64,000 nucleotides of DNA from Streptomyces olivochromogenes (GCF_001514115.1 NZ_KQ948463.1:245821-309820); one strand, 5' to 3'. Shown: positions 1-9,430, numbered from the stretch's first letter. Program-made: numbers and translations. Notes: generated by a model not told the origin, from the sequence alone.

Positions 1-758
1 GCCCCGTAGTCGGCGAGGGTGGCGGCGCGTACGGCGGCCGGGGCGCCGACGGCGATCGCGAGCCCGGCGATGTCCTCGGCGGGGTCCCCGAGGACCGCGT
101 CGGCCCAGCCGAGGACGCCGCGCACCCGCCCGTCGGCGCTCACCACCAGGTGTTCGCCCTTGAGGTCGTGGTGGACGAGGACGGCGGCCGCGGTCTGCGC
201 GGCCAGCTGGCCGGCGGCGGGCTGGGTGAGCTGGGCGAGGCGTCCGGGGTCGAACTCGTCGGCGGCGGCGAGCCCCTCGGCGGCCCGCTCCGCGGCCGTC
301 CGCAGCTCCTCCAGGGAGCGGGGCGCGGCCCGTGGCACCCCGAGCGCCTCGGCCTGCCGTACGGGCACCTCGCGCAGCCCCGTGAGCAGTCCCGCGAGGT
401 CCGCCTCCCCGACCGCGGAGACGTCCTGTGCCTCGCCGGAGCGACCGGGAAGCCGGGTGTCCAGGGTGTAGGTCAGGCCGCCCGGCCAGTCGCCGTGCGC
501 GACGCTGGTCGGCACCGCGACCCCGACGAGCGGGCGGACGAGTTCGCGCAGCCGCAGCTCGCGGCGCCGGCGCACGGCGGTCTCGCGGTCCGGGGCGAGC
601 CGCAGCACATGACGGGTGCCGACCCACCAGGTGGAGTGCTCACCGCCCTCGGTGACGGGCCGGACGTCGGGGCCCGCGGCCGCCGCCCCACTGTCGGCGA
701 GCAGCGAACGGACCAGTCGGCGGACGGTGTCCGCGGTCGGTGTCGGTGCCTGGGTCAT
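1..758 (-). CDS. Aminoglycoside/choline-kinase-fold phosphotransferase, 3' end missing
   Basis: The gene reads leftward from an ATG at 758 and runs off the window, so only 252 codons are visible. The fold is recognised from the catalytic-loop motif HHDLKGEHL and a following segment VLGWADAVLGDP. In this family the second segment normally carries the magnesium-binding aspartate in an I-D-W context. Here that position (bases 108-110) is glycine, so catalytic competence is uncertain. Family members phosphorylate small hydroxylated molecules such as antibiotics or sugars, and the substrate here cannot be told. It lies downstream of, and on the same strand as, the M24 peptidase gene. Confidence 0.75.
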   Translation of the reverse strand, partial: MTQAPTPTADTVRRLVRSLLADSGAAAAGPDVRPVTEGGEHSTWWVGTRHVLRLAPDRETAVRRRRELRLRELVRPLVGVAVPTSVAHGDWPGGLTYTLDTRLPGRSGEAQDVSAVGEADLAGLLTGLREVPVRQAEALGVPRAAPRSLEELRTAAERAAEGLAAADEFDPGRLAQLTQPAAGQLAAQTAAAVLVHHDLKGEHLVVSADGRVRGVLGWADAVLGDPAEDIAGLAIAVGAPAAVRAATLADYG

Positions 759-825
759 GGTCGCGCCGTTGCCGTCGGGGGCCTTGGACTGCCGGGAGGC
801 CCTGGGGAGTACTCCTGGTGGCCGG

Positions 826-1965
826 TCAGTCGACGATCGCCATCTCGCGGGACGTGGTGTTGAGGCGCCATCCGCCCTCCTCGGTCACCGTCACGATGTC
901 CTCGATGCGCACCCCGAAGCGGCCGGGCAGATAGATGCCGGGCTCCACGGAGAAGCACATCCCGGGCACGAGGGGCAGTTCCTCGCCCTCGATCATGTAC
1001 GGCGGCTCGTGGGTGGTGACGCCGATGCCGTGCCCGGTGCGGTGGATGAAGTACTCGCCGTATCCCGCCTCGGTGATGACGGCGCGGGCCGCCCGGTCGA
1101 CGTCCTGGCAGGCGGCCCCCGGCCGGACCGCCGCGACGCCCGCCTCCTGGGCGGCGCGCACGACGTCGTGCACCCGGCGCTCCTCGAGGTCCGGCTCGCC
1201 GACGTGGACCGTGCGGGAGGTGTCGGAGCCGTAGCCGTGCTTGAGACCGCCGAAGTCGAGGACGACCATGTCGCCGCGCTCGATGACGCGCTCGCCCGCC
1301 TCGTGGTGCGGGTTGGCGCCGTTCGGGCCCGAGGCGACGATGGTGAAGTCGACCTGGGAGTGCCCGAAATGCCGCAGCAGCTCGGCGAGGTCGGCGGCGA
1401 CGTCGGCCTCCCCGCGCCCCGCGAAGGGCACCTTACGGATCTCCTCGTACGCGGCGTCCGCGGCCGCCCCGGCCTCCGCCAACCGCGCCACCTCCGCCGC
1501 GTCCTTGACCGCCCGCAGCATCGGCAGGGCTTCGGTGAGGGCGACGTACCGCGTGTCCGGCAGTCGCCGCTGGAGGCCTAGCAGATGCAGGGCCCAGGAG
1601 TTGTCGCTGACGCCGAAGCGGCCCTCGCTCCCGACCAGGGACGCGGCCGCCGCGTACGGGTCCTTGCCGTCGGTCCAGTCGCGCAGGGTCAGCATGGGGG
1701 CCGCCGCTGCCGCGTCCGGGGCCTCCAGGGTCGGCACGACCAGCACGGGGTCCTGCCCGGCCCTGAGCACCAGCAGGGTGAGGCGTTCGGTCTCCACGGG
1801 CCGGTAGCCGGTCAGCCACACCAGATCGGGTCCGGGAGCGATCAGGACGCCGTCGAGTCCCGCGTCCGCGGCCGCCTCGGCCGCGCGCCGCATACGGGCC
1901 CCGTAGTCACCAGCGGTGAAGGGCGCGGGATCACCGGCGGTGAAGGGCGCGGGCGTGCCGGTCAT
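826..1965 (-). CDS. M24-family metallopeptidase (Xaa-Pro aminopeptidase-like)
   Basis: This 379-residue cytoplasmic peptidase has an N-terminal creatinase-like domain and a C-terminal pita-bread domain. All five expected metal ligands are present: Asp in VLDFGG, Asp in GSDTSRT, His in HRTGHGIG, Glu in FSVEPGIY and Glu in VRIEDIV. The family removes N-terminal residues that precede proline, or dipeptides; the exact specificity is unknown here. The ATG at 1965 is preferred over an in-frame codon 37 residues upstream because a GGAGG lies five bases ahead of it and the extension looks non-coding. Residues just after the start contain a short tandem duplication (PAPFTAGD twice). Confidence 0.88.
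   Translation of the reverse strand: MTGTPAPFTAGDPAPFTAGDYGARMRRAAEAAADAGLDGVLIAPGPDLVWLTGYRPVETERLTLLVLRAGQDPVLVVPTLEAPDAAAAAPMLTLRDWTDGKDPYAAAASLVGSEGRFGVSDNSWALHLLGLQRRLPDTRYVALTEALPMLRAVKDAAEVARLAEAGAAADAAYEEIRKVPFAGRGEADVAADLAELLRHFGHSQVDFTIVASGPNGANPHHEAGERVIERGDMVVLDFGGLKHGYGSDTSRTVHVGEPDLEERRVHDVVRAAQEAGVAAVRPGAACQDVDRAARAVITEAGYGEYFIHRTGHGIGVTTHEPPYMIEGEELPLVPGMCFSVEPGIYLPGRFGVRIEDIVTVTEEGGWRLNTTSREMAIVD
1907..1954 (-). repeat. Tandem 24-bp duplication at the N-terminus of the M24 peptidase
   Basis: Two adjacent 24-bp units (1907-1930 and 1931-1954) differ at two positions and encode PAPFTAGD twice. Being a multiple of three, the duplication keeps the frame. It lies before the first recognisable fold element, so it is probably neutral slippage. 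Confidence 0.8.
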
Positions 1966-2157
1966 CCATGCCTCCGTCTGTCCGGAGTTTCCCCAGGGGC
2001 TACGGGCAGCATCCTGCCCGTTCGCCGATGCGGACGCGAGCCGGTTGCGGCCATGGCGTCGGTCCCGGGAGCTCAACTAACGGTTGAGCATTGCCAGTCC
2101 ATTAGCACTAATGGTTGTATGCGGATATTCCATTAGCTTCCAGAGGGGGCCCAGGCC

Positions 2158-2910
2158 ATGCTCGTACTGGCACACATCAGCGATCTGCATCTCGACGGCA
2201 GCCGGCGCGCTTCGGAGCGGGCCGAGCGGGTGCGGGACCGGCTGTGGGAACTGCCGGGGCGGGTCGACGCCCTGCTGGTGACCGGCGACATCGCGGACCA
2301 CGGCACGGAGGCGGAGTACGAGGAGGCGGCGCGTCTGCTCGGGCTGCGCGACGGGGAGCCCCCCTTCCCCGTACTCACCTGCCCGGGCAACCACGACAGC
2401 CGCGCGCCCTACCGCAAGGCCCTGCTCGGGCAGCCCGTGTCCGAGGGGCCGGTCAACAGCGTCCACCTCTTCGACGACGCCGCCGTCCTGATGTGCGACT
2501 CCAGCATCCCGGGCCAGGACGAAGGAGAGCTGGACGAGGAGACGTACGCCTGGATCGAGACGACGCTCGACGAACTGGACGGCGCCGTTCCGGCGTTGCT
2601 CGCCTTCCACCATCCGCCGGTGGCGCTGCACCATCCGCTCCCGGACGCCTACCAGCTGCGCCGGCCTGCTTCCCTGGCCGCGCTGTTGGAGCGCAGGCCC
2701 GAGGTCGCCGGGCTGATCACCGGGCACGCGCACACGCCCGCCGCGACCGCCTTCGCCGGGCGGCCGCTCGTCGTCGGTCCCGGGGTGACCTGGACGCTGC
2801 GGCTGCCCTGGGAGGGCGAGGGGGCCGCCGACCGGGACGCGCCCCCTGGGTTCGCCTTTCATGTACTGGCCGACGACGGGCGGCTGACCAGCCACTTCAG
2901 GACCGTCTGA
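2158..2910 (+). CDS. Calcineurin-like metallophosphoesterase (CpdA-like)
   Basis: The 250-residue cytoplasmic protein shows the metallophosphoesterase signatures in order: DLHL near the N-terminus, GDIAD, GNHD, FHHPP and GHAHT. These supply the two-metal site and the catalytic histidines. The closest functional class is 3',5'-cyclic-nucleotide phosphodiesterase of the CpdA type, but the natural substrate cannot be set from sequence. The start has a purine-rich ribosome site (AGAGGGGG) seven bases upstream. It is divergent from the M24 gene and convergent with the PDZ gene, with a 14-bp gap. Confidence 0.85.
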   Translation: MLVLAHISDLHLDGSRRASERAERVRDRLWELPGRVDALLVTGDIADHGTEAEYEEAARLLGLRDGEPPFPVLTCPGNHDSRAPYRKALLGQPVSEGPVNSVHLFDDAAVLMCDSSIPGQDEGELDEETYAWIETTLDELDGAVPALLAFHHPPVALHHPLPDAYQLRRPASLAALLERRPEVAGLITGHAHTPAATAFAGRPLVVGPGVTWTLRLPWEGEGAADRDAPPGFAFHVLADDGRLTSHFRTV

Positions 2911-2924
2911 CCGACTCGCCGGCG

Positions 2925-3563
2925 TCAGGTCACGATGCCCGGGACCGCGGACAGTTGCTGGTGGTTGCCGTTCGCGTGGCGCACGTCGAGCGTGACCGTC
3001 GTCCCGGGGTCCGCGGCCGAGACCGCCCGCGCGAGGTCGGCGGCCGAGCCGAGCCGTGTCCCGGCGAAGGCGATCAGGGTGTCACCGCGCACCAGACCCG
3101 CGGTGTAGCCGGGGCCGGGGATGTGCACACCGACGACGAGCGCGCCCCCGCCGTCGGGGCCGTCGACGGCCTCGACGCCGAGCGTGGCCTTCCCGGGCGC
3201 GGGCTCCGGTGCCGTCGCAGGTGCCGGACTCCCGCCGCCGGACGTCGACTTGATGCCACCGGCCTGCGGCGCGCCGGAGGTCTGCCCGGGCCGGGACGCC
3301 CGGCCGGACGGTCCCTGCGCCGCACCCGCCTGCTTCTGGAAGTCCGCCAGCCTGCTCATACCGATCACCGTGGCGCCGACGGTCCCGATCCCGACGCCCG
3401 ACAGGACCAGTACGGTCGAGACGAGGAGACCGAAGAGCAGGGACATCAGCCGCCTGCCACGTCGTCGCGCGGCGTGCGGGCGCTTGCTGGTGCCGGTCGG
3501 ACTCCCGTCACCGCCCGGATCCTGACCGGGCATCGGCTTGGGACGCAGTGCGGCCTGTTCCAT
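2925..3563 (-). CDS. Membrane-anchored PDZ-domain protein
   Basis: A 212-residue protein: a basic cytoplasmic N-terminus, one transmembrane helix at about residues 40-65, a Gly/Pro/Ser/Ala-rich linker, then a PDZ domain at about residues 125-205 (carboxylate-binding loop region GPGYTAGLVRGD). The protease domain found in DegP/HtrA proteins is absent, so it probably binds C-termini or hydrophobic tails outside the membrane rather than cutting them. Partner unknown. Confidence 0.75.
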   Translation of the reverse strand: MEQAALRPKPMPGQDPGGDGSPTGTSKRPHAARRRGRRLMSLLFGLLVSTVLVLSGVGIGTVGATVIGMSRLADFQKQAGAAQGPSGRASRPGQTSGAPQAGGIKSTSGGGSPAPATAPEPAPGKATLGVEAVDGPDGGGALVVGVHIPGPGYTAGLVRGDTLIAFAGTRLGSAADLARAVSAADPGTTVTLDVRHANGNHQQLSAVPGIVT

Positions 3564-3656
3564 GGATCGCCTCCGGCAGATGCTCTACGGACCCGCCCCC
3601 GGCTGTTGCTCTACCCTGCGCTCCGGCGCACGACGATTCACGAACGAGTGAGACTG

Positions 3657-4523
3657 TCAAGCACGTTCGAGAAGCTTGTCCACCAGGGCCGCGGCGGCTC
3701 CGCGCGGCGACCCGCTGTGCACCAGTTCCGTCCGGTGCACCAGGCGCGGCGCCACGAGCGGGACGGCCACCGCCCCGGGGACGCCGGTGGCCGCAGCCCG
3801 TGGCAGCAGCGTGAGGCCGTGCCCGGCGGCGGCCAGGGCGGCGAGGGTGCGCACGTCGGTGCCTTCGTAACGCAGGGCCGGGCAAAAGCCCCCGCTGCCG
3901 TTCGCCCGGCGGAGGTGGGCCAGGGGCAGTCCCGCGTCGGGGGCGTCCAGCCAGCGGGCGTCGACGAGATCGGCGAGGCGCAGCCCGTCGCGCCGGGCGA
4001 GCGGATGGGTCTCGGGCAGCAGTACGCAGACGGGTTCCTCGCCGACGCCGTACGTGGTCAGCGGGGCCACGTCGGGGTGCCGCAAGGGGTCGTTGGGCGC
4101 CGTCAGTCCGTCCACCAGGCCCAGCTCCGCACCGCCCCGCGCGACGGCGGCGGGGATCTCCTCGCGGGCCAGTACCCGCAGGGTCACCCCGGCGGCGGGC
4201 AGCGCCGCGAGCGTGCGGGAACCGAGCGCCGTCGGTGTCGCCGCGAGCGTCAGTCCGTGCTCGGGCGCACCCACCATCCGTACGACGTCCGCGCGGGCCG
4301 CGTCCAGGCGCAGCAGCAGCGGCGCGGCGTGTTCGAGGAGCCGTTCGCCCGCCGCCGTCGGTGCCACGGGGCGCCGGGTCAGCAGGGGCGCGCCGAGGTC
4401 CTGCTCCAGCGCGGCGATGTGCTGGGACACCGCGGACTGGGTGTAGCCGAGTTCCCGCGCGGCCTCCGAGAAGGAGGCGACGCGGGCCACGGTCACGTAT
4501 GTGCGCAGGAGATGCGGATCCAT
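3657..4523 (-). CDS. LysR-family transcriptional regulator
   Basis: A 288-residue regulator with an N-terminal winged helix-turn-helix (residues 1-60, including the segment ELGYTQSAVSQHIAALE) and a periplasmic-binding-type effector domain (about 90-285). It starts 116 bp from the divergent CTP-synthase-like gene at 4640. That is the usual arrangement for a LysR protein controlling its neighbour, so this gene is the likely target. The effector is unknown. Confidence 0.88.
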   Translation of the reverse strand: MDPHLLRTYVTVARVASFSEAARELGYTQSAVSQHIAALEQDLGAPLLTRRPVAPTAAGERLLEHAAPLLLRLDAARADVVRMVGAPEHGLTLAATPTALGSRTLAALPAAGVTLRVLAREEIPAAVARGGAELGLVDGLTAPNDPLRHPDVAPLTTYGVGEEPVCVLLPETHPLARRDGLRLADLVDARWLDAPDAGLPLAHLRRANGSGGFCPALRYEGTDVRTLAALAAAGHGLTLLPRAAATGVPGAVAVPLVAPRLVHRTELVHSGSPRGAAAALVDKLLERA

Positions 4524-4639
4524 GCGCTCCAGGATCCCGTACGGAACCTGTGCCTCATCAGCCCCCCATCAGTGTTGCTTATCGAAGGTGCAGTAATCAT
4601 CGTTGGACGTGAACGAGCGGGCCCGCCGAGGATGAGGAC

Positions 4640-5440
4640 ATGACGAACATCGCGGCGCAGACCGCTCGCCTCGCCCTCGTGGGCGACCGCTCCCCGAACG
4701 TCCTCGCCCACACCCGCGTCCCCCTCCTCCTGGACGCCCTGGCCACCCGCGACCGCCTCGTCCTCGACGCCTACTGGGTGCCGTCCGAGGACGCCGAGGA
4801 CCCGGCCGCGGTGCGCGGCTTCGACGCGGTGTGGGTGCTGCCCGGCAGCCCGTACCGCAGCGAGGCGGGGACCCTCACCGCGATCCGCACCGCACGCGAG
4901 GAGGGCATCCCGTTCCTGGGCACATGCGGCGGATTCCAGCACGCGCTGCTGGAGTTCGCGCGCGACGTCTGCGGACTCACCCGTGTCGCGCACGCCGAGC
5001 AGGACCCCGACGCCGATGACCTCCTCATCGAGCCGCTCGCCTGTTCCCTCCTGGGCCACGAGGCCGCCGTCACCATCGAACCGGGTTCGCTCGCCCAGTC
5101 CGTGATGGGCGCCGAGCGGACGGTCGAGCGCTATTTCTGCGCGTACGGCCCCACCCGCCACCTCGACACCCTGCGCGCCCACGGCCTGCGCTTCAGCGGC
5201 CACGACGAGGACGGGAACGTACGGATCGTCGAACTCCCGGGCCACCCCTTCTTCCTGGGCACCCTCTTCCAGCCGGAGCAGTACGGGGACGGCTCACGCC
5301 CGCACCCGATCGTGCGGGCGCTGGCACGAGCCGCCGTGGCACACGCGGCCGCCGGGGGACTCGACGAACTCCGGGAACCCGGCGCGGTCGGCGGGGCCGA
5401 CGAGGTCGGCGAGGTCGGCGGACGGCGTCAGCCGGTGTGA
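4640..5440 (+). CDS. CTP-synthase C-terminal-domain-like class I glutamine amidotransferase
   Basis: The 266-residue protein consists of a class I amidotransferase domain related to the C-terminal half of CTP synthase, with no synthetase half. The nucleophile elbow GTCGGFQH keeps the cysteine. The motif that normally reads HPE near the C-terminus is FQPEQ, so the triad histidine is replaced by glutamine. Glutaminase activity is therefore doubtful; it may have another hydrolytic or binding role. ATG with GAGGATGAGG upstream. The C-terminal tail after about residue 235 is low complexity. Confidence 0.75.
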   Translation: MTNIAAQTARLALVGDRSPNVLAHTRVPLLLDALATRDRLVLDAYWVPSEDAEDPAAVRGFDAVWVLPGSPYRSEAGTLTAIRTAREEGIPFLGTCGGFQHALLEFARDVCGLTRVAHAEQDPDADDLLIEPLACSLLGHEAAVTIEPGSLAQSVMGAERTVERYFCAYGPTRHLDTLRAHGLRFSGHDEDGNVRIVELPGHPFFLGTLFQPEQYGDGSRPHPIVRALARAAVAHAAAGGLDELREPGAVGGADEVGEVGGRRQPV

Positions 5441-5478
5441 CGGAGCCGTTGTCAGTGCCGGCTGTTACGTTCGGCGGC

Positions 5479-7119
5479 ATGAGCGATCACGCCCTGCGGC
5501 TGCTCCGGGAGCAGCCTCACCTGGCCGAACTGGCCGCGTTCCCCTTCAACTTCGACCTGGCCCGGGCCGACCACGGCGAGGCCGTCCGGCTCGCCTCGGG
5601 CGGTCCGCTGGAGGCGGTGGCGGGGGACGACACGGGCGGTACGTATTTCGTGTGCGGTGACGGCTCCGTGCTGTACGCGGACTCGGAGGGCTCCGCCGGA
5701 ATCATCGGCGACAGCGTCGACGAGGCGCTGGAGGTGCTGGTCGGGCTGCCCGGCTGGCACGACTACCTGGGGCTCGCGCCGGACGACGGCGAGGAGAAGA
5801 TCCGCGCGGCGGTCGCCGAGACGGAGGAGGAGATCCGGGAGTACCACGGGATCGACGACGAGCGGACCGAACTGCGGGCCGGTCTCGGCCTGCCCGAGCG
5901 CTCGCCCGTCGAGCTCATCGGCCTGCTGCACGCGGCCCTGCTGCGCACCGAGCCCGACTTCCTGCTCCTGAACGCGGAGGAGGGCGGCGCGCACGCCCTC
6001 CTCGACCGCCACCCCCGTCCCCCGCTGTGGGAGGCGGTCCTCGCGCGGGGCCGCACCGACCTCACGCTGCTGCGCGAGGGCTCGGCATGGGACGAGGTGG
6101 CCGGGGACCGGGCGCGCCGGGCGCTCGCGCTGCGCGCCGCCCAGTTCGACCGGCGCGAGGGCGATCTGCCGCTGCTGCGCCATCTGCTGAGGCACGAGGC
6201 CGAGGCGTCGATGACCGACGAACTGCGGCTCGCCGCCGTCCTGGTGGGCCTGCACGGCTGTGCGGAGGATCTGCCGCTGCTGTACGAGGTCCGTGAGACG
6301 GACTTCGACACCTGGTGCGGACTCGGCGGGATGCCCGAGCCGGGCGCTGATCCGGCCGAGCTGGGGAGGTGGGCGCGCGACCTGGACGACTCGCTCTTCG
6401 GTACCGACCCCGCCGACGAGCCGCTGTTCACCTGGACCGGCCTCGCCCACGAACAGGGTCTGGTCGAGCTCGCCCGCGCCGCGCTGATCCGGCGGTTGGA
6501 CGACATCGACTTCCGGGCGTACTGCGACGCGCGGGACGGCAAGGCCATGGAGCGCCGCGATGCCTCCCAACTAAGCTCGCTCGTGCACGAGTTCGAGAAG
6601 TTGGGTGACACCTTTCAGGCGCTGCGCGCGCAGCGGCTGTACGTGCCCCTGCAGACCAGGGCATGGGACCGCGTCTCGGCCCTCCTCAGGCTCGCCCGGC
6701 TGGAGCGGGAGGAGGGCCGGTTCGGCGCGGCGATACGCACGTTGACCTCGCTGCGGGAGACCCTCGCCGAGCCGGCGAGCGGCGCCGACGACGGCGACGG
6801 CGACGGCGACGGCGACAAATCGCTGGGGCACTGGCAGCGCACCAACCTGGGCGCGTACATCGTCGAGGAGCACTACGCGCTCGCCCGGACCGCGGCCACC
6901 GACACTGCGCTCGCCGACGAGGTCCGGGCCCTCACCGTGGCCGCCGGGGAGCTCATGGGGAGACTCTCCGGGACGGCCAGGGCGAACGTGGAGCAGCACC
7001 TCGCCGAGACGACCGACACCCACACGGACATCCACACGGACACCGGTGCGGACGCCGATGCGGACCCCGGTGCCGGCGTCAGTGCGGAGCCGACGCCGCC
7101 TCAGCCTTCGGCAGGCTGA
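5479..7119 (+). CDS. Large cytoplasmic protein of unknown function
   Basis: No signal peptide or membrane segment is visible. From the ATG at 5479 it is 546 residues. An in-frame GTG at 5437, overlapping the previous stop, would add 14 residues, and neither start has a strong ribosome site. The first 110 residues resemble the SMI1/KNR4 (SUKH) style of small bacterial domains, without certainty. The middle is helix-rich and leucine/arginine-rich, as in HEAT- or TPR-like repeats. The C-terminus is low complexity (Gly-Asp repeats, then Thr/Asp/Ala-rich). Its last 41 bases overlap the end of the convergent geosmin synthase gene. Function not recognised. Confidence 0.7.
   Translation: MSDHALRLLREQPHLAELAAFPFNFDLARADHGEAVRLASGGPLEAVAGDDTGGTYFVCGDGSVLYADSEGSAGIIGDSVDEALEVLVGLPGWHDYLGLAPDDGEEKIRAAVAETEEEIREYHGIDDERTELRAGLGLPERSPVELIGLLHAALLRTEPDFLLLNAEEGGAHALLDRHPRPPLWEAVLARGRTDLTLLREGSAWDEVAGDRARRALALRAAQFDRREGDLPLLRHLLRHEAEASMTDELRLAAVLVGLHGCAEDLPLLYEVRETDFDTWCGLGGMPEPGADPAELGRWARDLDDSLFGTDPADEPLFTWTGLAHEQGLVELARAALIRRLDDIDFRAYCDARDGKAMERRDASQLSSLVHEFEKLGDTFQALRAQRLYVPLQTRAWDRVSALLRLARLEREEGRFGAAIRTLTSLRETLAEPASGADDGDGDGDGDKSLGHWQRTNLGAYIVEEHYALARTAATDTALADEVRALTVAAGELMGRLSGTARANVEQHLAETTDTHTDIHTDTGADADADPGAGVSAEPTPPQPSAG
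6787..6816 (+). repeat. GGCGAC hexanucleotide run encoding Gly-Asp repeats
   Basis: About four and a half copies of a 6-bp unit encode alternating Gly-Asp inside the unknown protein. It is an in-frame microsatellite, likely variable in length between strains. Confidence 0.85.
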
Positions 7120-9430
7120 ACTCCGCGGCGGCCCCCACCCCCTTCGGCAGGGTGAACGACGGGGTGGCGCCTGCCGTCGTCGAGGGAGTGAGGTCCGGCG
7201 GGGATTCCGTCTCCGCCATGTCCCGGGGACTGAGCACCGGCACCTGCACCGGCACCGGCACGGCCCCGGCCCCCGTCCCGGCGAACGGCACCGTCGGGGC
7301 CCGGTCCGGCAGGAAGCCGTGGGCGCGGCGGGCCAGGTCCTCGGCGCCGTAACGGTGGCAGTCCTGGTGCCACTTCAGGATTCCGGACAGCCAGTTCTCG
7401 AGTTGCACCACATAGCCGTCCATGATGCCGCGCACCTCCGGCGAGAGCTTGAAGTCCTCGTACAGAACGGGCAGTTCATGGGCGGCGACGTGCTGGAACT
7501 GCTGCATGCGCTGGGTCATCAGGTCGTGGATGATGCCGAGGCCGGTCGGGTAGTCGCAGCCGAAGAAGTTCTGCACGACGAGGATGGCGTTGTGGACCTC
7601 GCCCTCGTACTCGATCTCCTTCTGGTACGAGAAGACGTCGTTGATCAGCATCGCGTAGTCGATGGCGGCGTTCTCCAACGACCGGACGGGACCGCTGCGG
7701 TACACCTCGGGCGGGACCTTGGGACCGTGGCCCAGGCGGCAGAGGTTCAGGGTGAGGTCGGAGCCGAAGGTGGCGCGGCGCATCTCCAGGTAGTCGACGG
7801 GGTCGGGGATGCGGTGCTGGAGCTGGTTCGACAGCTCCCACACCCAGCTCTCCGTCATCTTGTCCACGTCACCGCGCAGCTTGCGCCGCTCGTCCGGCGT
7901 CATCGTCGCGGTCGTGCGCTCCCACAGGTCGAGGAGGCCGTGCTCCATGGCATTGGCCGGGACCGGGGTCGGCTCGCCGTCGATGGGCATGCAGGCCGAG
8001 AGGCGTTCGGTGGTCGCCTTGGCCGCCGCCAGGTCGCGGCGATGTCCGAAGACCAGCGGGTAGTAGTCGTCTCCGTACGTCCCCCAGGCCAGCCACTGCG
8101 AGGCGAGGTCGAGGGCCTCCTCGGTCGCGTCCGGGTGGATGCCCGCGGCGCACAGCGGAAGGTCGTACGCGTCGAGCTTGTCCTCGTCCCAGACGCCCTC
8201 CTGGAGCATGCCCTTCTCGTACATCCAGCCGGTGAGGCGGTCGCGGGCGCCGTCCAGGTGGGGGCTGAGGGTGAGCTCGAAGGGCATGTAGAAGTCGGGG
8301 AGCAGGGACGGGCCGACCTTCTGGTACGGGACGTGGGTGTACCTGCGCAGCCGCTGCGCCCCGGCCGCGGAGAGCAGGGCGCCGATGTCGACGGCCGAGG
8401 TGCCGAACCCGGCGCTGCCGAGCGTCCGACTGCCCTCCACCGCCCCCTCGTTCATATAGCGGCTGGAGCGCAGGTGCCACTCGTGGCCGCCCGACTGCCA
8501 GTCCTGGAGCCCCTGGGTGTACGCGGCGACGGCGGCGACCTGGTCCGGGGTGAGCCCCTTCTCCGCGGCGAGTGCGGGCACTTCGGTGAGGGCCGTGTGC
8601 TCGAACTGGTGCAGGCGTGAGGTGAGGATGTCGTTGACGGTCTCGGCGGCCTCCTGGGTGGTGCAGCCGAAGAAGGTCTCCAGGACGAGGATGCCGTTGC
8701 TGAGCTCGCCCTCCTCCTCGACCTCGCGCTGGTAGGAGAACAGGTCGTTGCGCAGATGGACCCCGTCGGAGAACGTCTCCATCAGCACGCGCAGCGGGCG
8801 CGCCCCCGCGACGGAGGCGGGGACCTCGGCCGTCGCGTACTCCACGAGTCCCGCCGACCAGGGGGCGCCGCCCACCTTGCGGCGCATCTCGATGTACTCG
8901 ACGGGGTTGGCGATCCGTCCCTCGTTGATGTTGGAGAGCTCCCACATCGACTCGTTGAGCAGGTGCTCCGTGGACACCGCGAACCGCCCCCGCCAGTCCA
9001 CCGACATCGCGGGCACCGTGCGCGCCCAGAGGTCGGCGAGCCCCGCCTCGACCGGATTCTCCGGCTCCGGTACGGGGGTCGAGAGGTCCAGCGGCATGAA
9101 GAGGGGCAGCCGGTCCAGGTAGGCCTTGCCGCCGTCGCGGTCCTGGGTGCGTTTGAAGGTCTCCAGGAAGTGGTCGTCGAAGAAGAAGACCCACACGTAC
9201 CAGTCGGTGATGAGCGAGAGTGCCGGGCCGTCGCAGTCGGGGTGGGTGTACGCACAGAGCAGCCCGTAGTCGTGCGCGTCGAGGTCGGACTGCTCCCAGA
9301 TGCCGGAGCCCTCCAACATGCCCATCCCACGGGCCCATTCGACCGTGTGGGCGCGTGCCTCGTCGAGGTGCGGGTTCAGCCGCGCGGGATACGGCATGTA
9401 GAAGTGCGGGAGTTCGAACGGCTGCGTCAT
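7079..9430 (-). CDS. geoA: Geosmin synthase (germacradienol/geosmin synthase), bifunctional sesquiterpene cyclase
   Basis: The 783-residue protein has two class I terpene synthase domains in tandem. The N-terminal domain carries DDHFLE (85-90) and NDLFSYQRE (228-236); it cyclises farnesyl diphosphate to germacradienol in the known family. The C-terminal domain carries DDYYP (454-458) and NDVFSYQKE (597-605); it converts germacradienol to geosmin in the known family. Both Mg-binding motif sets look intact, so geosmin production is expected. The final ~80 residues are low-complexity (Pro/Val/Thr/Ala-rich) and longer than needed for the fold. Its stop lies inside the end of the convergent gene at 5479-7119. 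Confidence 0.96.
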   Translation of the reverse strand: MTQPFELPHFYMPYPARLNPHLDEARAHTVEWARGMGMLEGSGIWEQSDLDAHDYGLLCAYTHPDCDGPALSLITDWYVWVFFFDDHFLETFKRTQDRDGGKAYLDRLPLFMPLDLSTPVPEPENPVEAGLADLWARTVPAMSVDWRGRFAVSTEHLLNESMWELSNINEGRIANPVEYIEMRRKVGGAPWSAGLVEYATAEVPASVAGARPLRVLMETFSDGVHLRNDLFSYQREVEEEGELSNGILVLETFFGCTTQEAAETVNDILTSRLHQFEHTALTEVPALAAEKGLTPDQVAAVAAYTQGLQDWQSGGHEWHLRSSRYMNEGAVEGSRTLGSAGFGTSAVDIGALLSAAGAQRLRRYTHVPYQKVGPSLLPDFYMPFELTLSPHLDGARDRLTGWMYEKGMLQEGVWDEDKLDAYDLPLCAAGIHPDATEEALDLASQWLAWGTYGDDYYPLVFGHRRDLAAAKATTERLSACMPIDGEPTPVPANAMEHGLLDLWERTTATMTPDERRKLRGDVDKMTESWVWELSNQLQHRIPDPVDYLEMRRATFGSDLTLNLCRLGHGPKVPPEVYRSGPVRSLENAAIDYAMLINDVFSYQKEIEYEGEVHNAILVVQNFFGCDYPTGLGIIHDLMTQRMQQFQHVAAHELPVLYEDFKLSPEVRGIMDGYVVQLENWLSGILKWHQDCHRYGAEDLARRAHGFLPDRAPTVPFAGTGAGAVPVPVQVPVLSPRDMAETESPPDLTPSTTAGATPSFTLPKGVGAAAEFSLPKAEAASAPH

